From contig NZ_JAECMS010000004.1 of the NCBI RefSeq assembly GCF_016827595.1, positions 124,001-188,000 on the forward strand: a DNA stretch of 64,000 bases, in the 5' to 3' direction. Below, in pieces: positions 62,504 to 64,000 of the stretch. Numbering within the stretch: position 1 is the stretch's first letter; every line of letters begins with the position of its first letter. Made by a program: the position numbers and the translations under genes. The notes under the pieces are model-generated. The model did not search any database, was not told the DNA's origin, and saw nothing but the letters and a program-made list of their open reading frames with translations. Origin of the DNA: Luteirhabdus pelagi. Lineage in GTDB: Bacteria > Bacteroidota > Bacteroidia > Flavobacteriales > Flavobacteriaceae.

Positions 62504-63172
62504 TTATAGTGACTTCTTTGCCAGGTAGAAGTCTACTCTTTCAACAGTATCGTCCTTCAATCGATCCTCCATTTCTGAAAGCGTTTTTGGCGGTGGTACG
62601 ATAACCTTATCGCCTTTCTTCCAGTCGAGTGGCATGGCCACACTATATTTATCGGAAGTTTGAAGTGCTTCGAGGGCCCGAAGAATTTCATCCATGTTTC
62701 GCCCTACATTCAGTGGGTAGTACATAATAAGACGGATTTTCTTTTTCGGATCGATAAAGAACACCGCTCGTACTGCTGCTGTCTCACTTTCGTTAGGTTG
62801 TAGCATGCCGTACAACTTAGACACTTTCATATCTAAATCAGCAATAATCGGGAAGTCGAAATACACCCCTGTATTGTTTTTGACATTATTGACCCATCCC
62901 AAATGCGCATGTATACTGTCGATGCTAAGACCCAATAATTCGGTATTCAACGTATCAAACTCCGCCTTACGAGTGGCAAAGCCGCTCATTTCGGTGGTAC
63001 ATACAGGCGTAAAATCGGCAGGATGCGAGAAGAGTACGATCCATTTATCTTGGGCATATTCCGACAAAGTAATATCGCCCTTCGTTGTCTTTGCCGTAAA
63101 ATCGGGAGCTTGGTCACCTATCCGCGGCATGTAGTTGATTGTTTCTTGTGGTTGTTCCATAACAGTTTTCAT
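62504..63172 (-). CDS. 1-Cys peroxiredoxin (Prx6 family)
   Basis: The 222-residue thiol peroxidase reduces H2O2 and organic peroxides. The peroxidatic Cys is in HPADFTPVCTTEMSG. The Prx6-type C-terminal dimerisation region is present (LRALEALQTSDKYSVAMPLDWKKGD), and no resolving Cys is seen, hence 1-Cys. Starts are possible at 63172 or 63160; I list 63172, which is very close to the predicted transcript start, so 63160 is a fair alternative. A GTAAC-N4-GTTAC dyad precedes the promoter. Confidence 0.92.
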   Translation of the reverse strand: MKTVMEQPQETINYMPRIGDQAPDFTAKTTKGDITLSEYAQDKWIVLFSHPADFTPVCTTEMSGFATRKAEFDTLNTELLGLSIDSIHAHLGWVNNVKNNTGVYFDFPIIADLDMKVSKLYGMLQPNESETAAVRAVFFIDPKKKIRLIMYYPLNVGRNMDEILRALEALQTSDKYSVAMPLDWKKGDKVIVPPPKTLSEMEDRLKDDTVERVDFYLAKKSL

Positions 63173-63181
63173 TTTAGATAG

Positions 63182-63225
63182 TAAAAGTACGACGCGCAAT
63201 TCTTGAAATCAGTAACCTCTGTTAC
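63182..63225 (-). promoter_or_regulatory. peroxiredoxin promoter with GTAAC-N4-GTTAC dyad
   Basis: On the minus strand GTAAC-AGAG-GTTAC (plus coordinates 63212-63225, centre 63218.5) lies 29.5 bp upstream of TACTTTTA (63189-63182), one mismatch from TAnnTTTG. The geometry equals that of the hemN and cco promoters. Beyond it, 63226-63451 contains no gene that I can see. Confidence 0.65.
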
Positions 63226-63451
63226 AGAAGAAAATGGTTGTGGATAATTCAATTTCAATGCTTTAAGTGAATTTCAACCCAAAAAACAAACCGTACACCG
63301 ATTCACTAAAAAAATAGTGTGGTTCACTAAAAACATACTTCATAACCTACTGAACTACTATACTTTCGAAGCATAAGGTGATACTTTTTTTGACCCAAAC
63401 TTACCGCTTAACCTACTTCCCTGCTAGCTCAACATATGAAACCACGTACTT

Positions 63452-64000
63452 ATGAAGACAAAATTACTTATCATCTTGGCCAGCTTATTTTTCGCGGTCA
63501 GTCATGCCCAAGTAGGGATTAACAATACAGCGCCACAATCCTCTTTGGATATTACGGCCACTGATGTTGCAAATCCATCGAATACGGATGGGATTTTGAT
63601 TCCGCGGGTGGACAATTTCCCAGCCACCGATCCTGGTGCCTCTCAGGACGGGATGATGGTCTTTGCTACTGGAAATGGCACGCCTACCAAAGGATTTTAT
63701 TACTGGGATAATACTAGCTCTAGCTGGTTAGCGATGGCCGGAAGCAGCGATATCGATTGGTATGTTGCCAATTCTACAGTTGCGCCTTCGTCTATTACCG
63801 ATAATATGGTAACACAGGGGAATGTTACGATTGGAAATTCCAACGTAGGAGGATCTGCAAAGCTAAATGTCGATTCGAACGATGCTACTTTAAATGGCAT
63901 TCAAGTAACAAATTCTGGTTCCGCTGCTGGAAGTAAAACTGGAATTGAAGTAACCAATGCAGGTGTAACGGGTACAAGTTCACAACGGTATTATGGTGTC
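63452..64000 (+). CDS. secreted surface or fibre-like protein, 3' truncated
   Basis: The frame opens at an ATG at 63452 and stays open for 183 codons to the window edge. A signal peptide (MKTKLLIILASLFFAVSHAQ) is followed by VGINNTAPQSSLDITATD, a standard opening of large Bacteroidota cell-surface proteins. Next come TDGILIPRV, GFYYWDNTSSSWLAM and beta-repeat segments (NVTIGNSNVGGSAKLNVDS; GIQVTNSGSAAGSKTGIEV). Such proteins often carry a tail-fibre-type C-terminal chaperone domain, but that end lies outside the window. Confidence 0.8.
   Translation, partial: MKTKLLIILASLFFAVSHAQVGINNTAPQSSLDITATDVANPSNTDGILIPRVDNFPATDPGASQDGMMVFATGNGTPTKGFYYWDNTSSSWLAMAGSSDIDWYVANSTVAPSSITDNMVTQGNVTIGNSNVGGSAKLNVDSNDATLNGIQVTNSGSAAGSKTGIEVTNAGVTGTSSQRYYGV

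Overview
The window is chromosomal DNA of a marine-type member of the Flavobacteriaceae (Bacteroidota). The evidence is gene content: the T9SS protein PorT, a T9SS sorting tail, a SusC/SusD pair, a lipoprotein TamA relative (TamL-like), a fused ccoNO gene, a short primary sigma factor and a CusA-TolC fusion. Many gene starts are preceded by the Bacteroidota -7 promoter element TAnnTTTG. Genes are dense, and no rRNA, tRNA, CRISPR array, transposase or prophage was seen.

Layout. 1-11.5 kb: end of an M28 peptidase, a repeat-filled gap, DUF1853 and rsmG, a fatty acid desaturase, an aminotransferase, purT, trkA-trkH, then menG/ubiE-porT and a convergent rRNA methyltransferase. 11.5-20 kb: tamL-like, fbaA, accD, a lipoprotein, rpsO and pnp. 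20-27 kb: a Tat-exported molybdenum aldehyde oxidoreductase (three overlapping genes), proC, a lipoprotein and the primary sigma factor. 27-32.2 kb: a BLUF photoreceptor overlapping rpe, a membrane-bound AraC regulator, a secreted beta-propeller, a YpdA-like reductase and an MtfA-like peptidase. 32.4-37.2 kb: susC-susD. 37.9-50 kb: a micro-oxic respiration block (hemN-ric, the cbb3 oxidase operon ccoS-NO-Q-P-G-H-tauE plus a 43-residue membrane protein, and ccoI). A DUF559 nuclease gene in repeat arrays sits between ccoS and ccoI. 50-62.4 kb: two RND efflux systems, one of the drug/amphiphile type (tolC-hlyD-RND-PII-like-DUF2892) and one of the heavy-metal type (His-rich protein, CusA-TolC fusion, CusB). 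62.5-64 kb: a 1-Cys peroxiredoxin and the start of a secreted surface protein.

How the parts connect. The hemN, ccoS and ccoI promoters each carry a 14-bp dyad of the form CTGAC-N4-RTCAT, centred exactly 29.5 bp upstream of the -7 element. This is class II CRP/FNR geometry, so haem synthesis, Fe-S/di-iron repair and cbb3 oxidase production look like one oxygen-responsive regulon. A related but distinct dyad, GTAAC-N4-GTTAC, sits at essentially the same distance before the peroxiredoxin gene and the tolC efflux operon. Two other patterns stand out: the DUF559 gene flanked by about 65-bp palindrome-bearing repeats inside the cco locus, and low-complexity TAG-rich repeats that start right at the stop codons of several genes.
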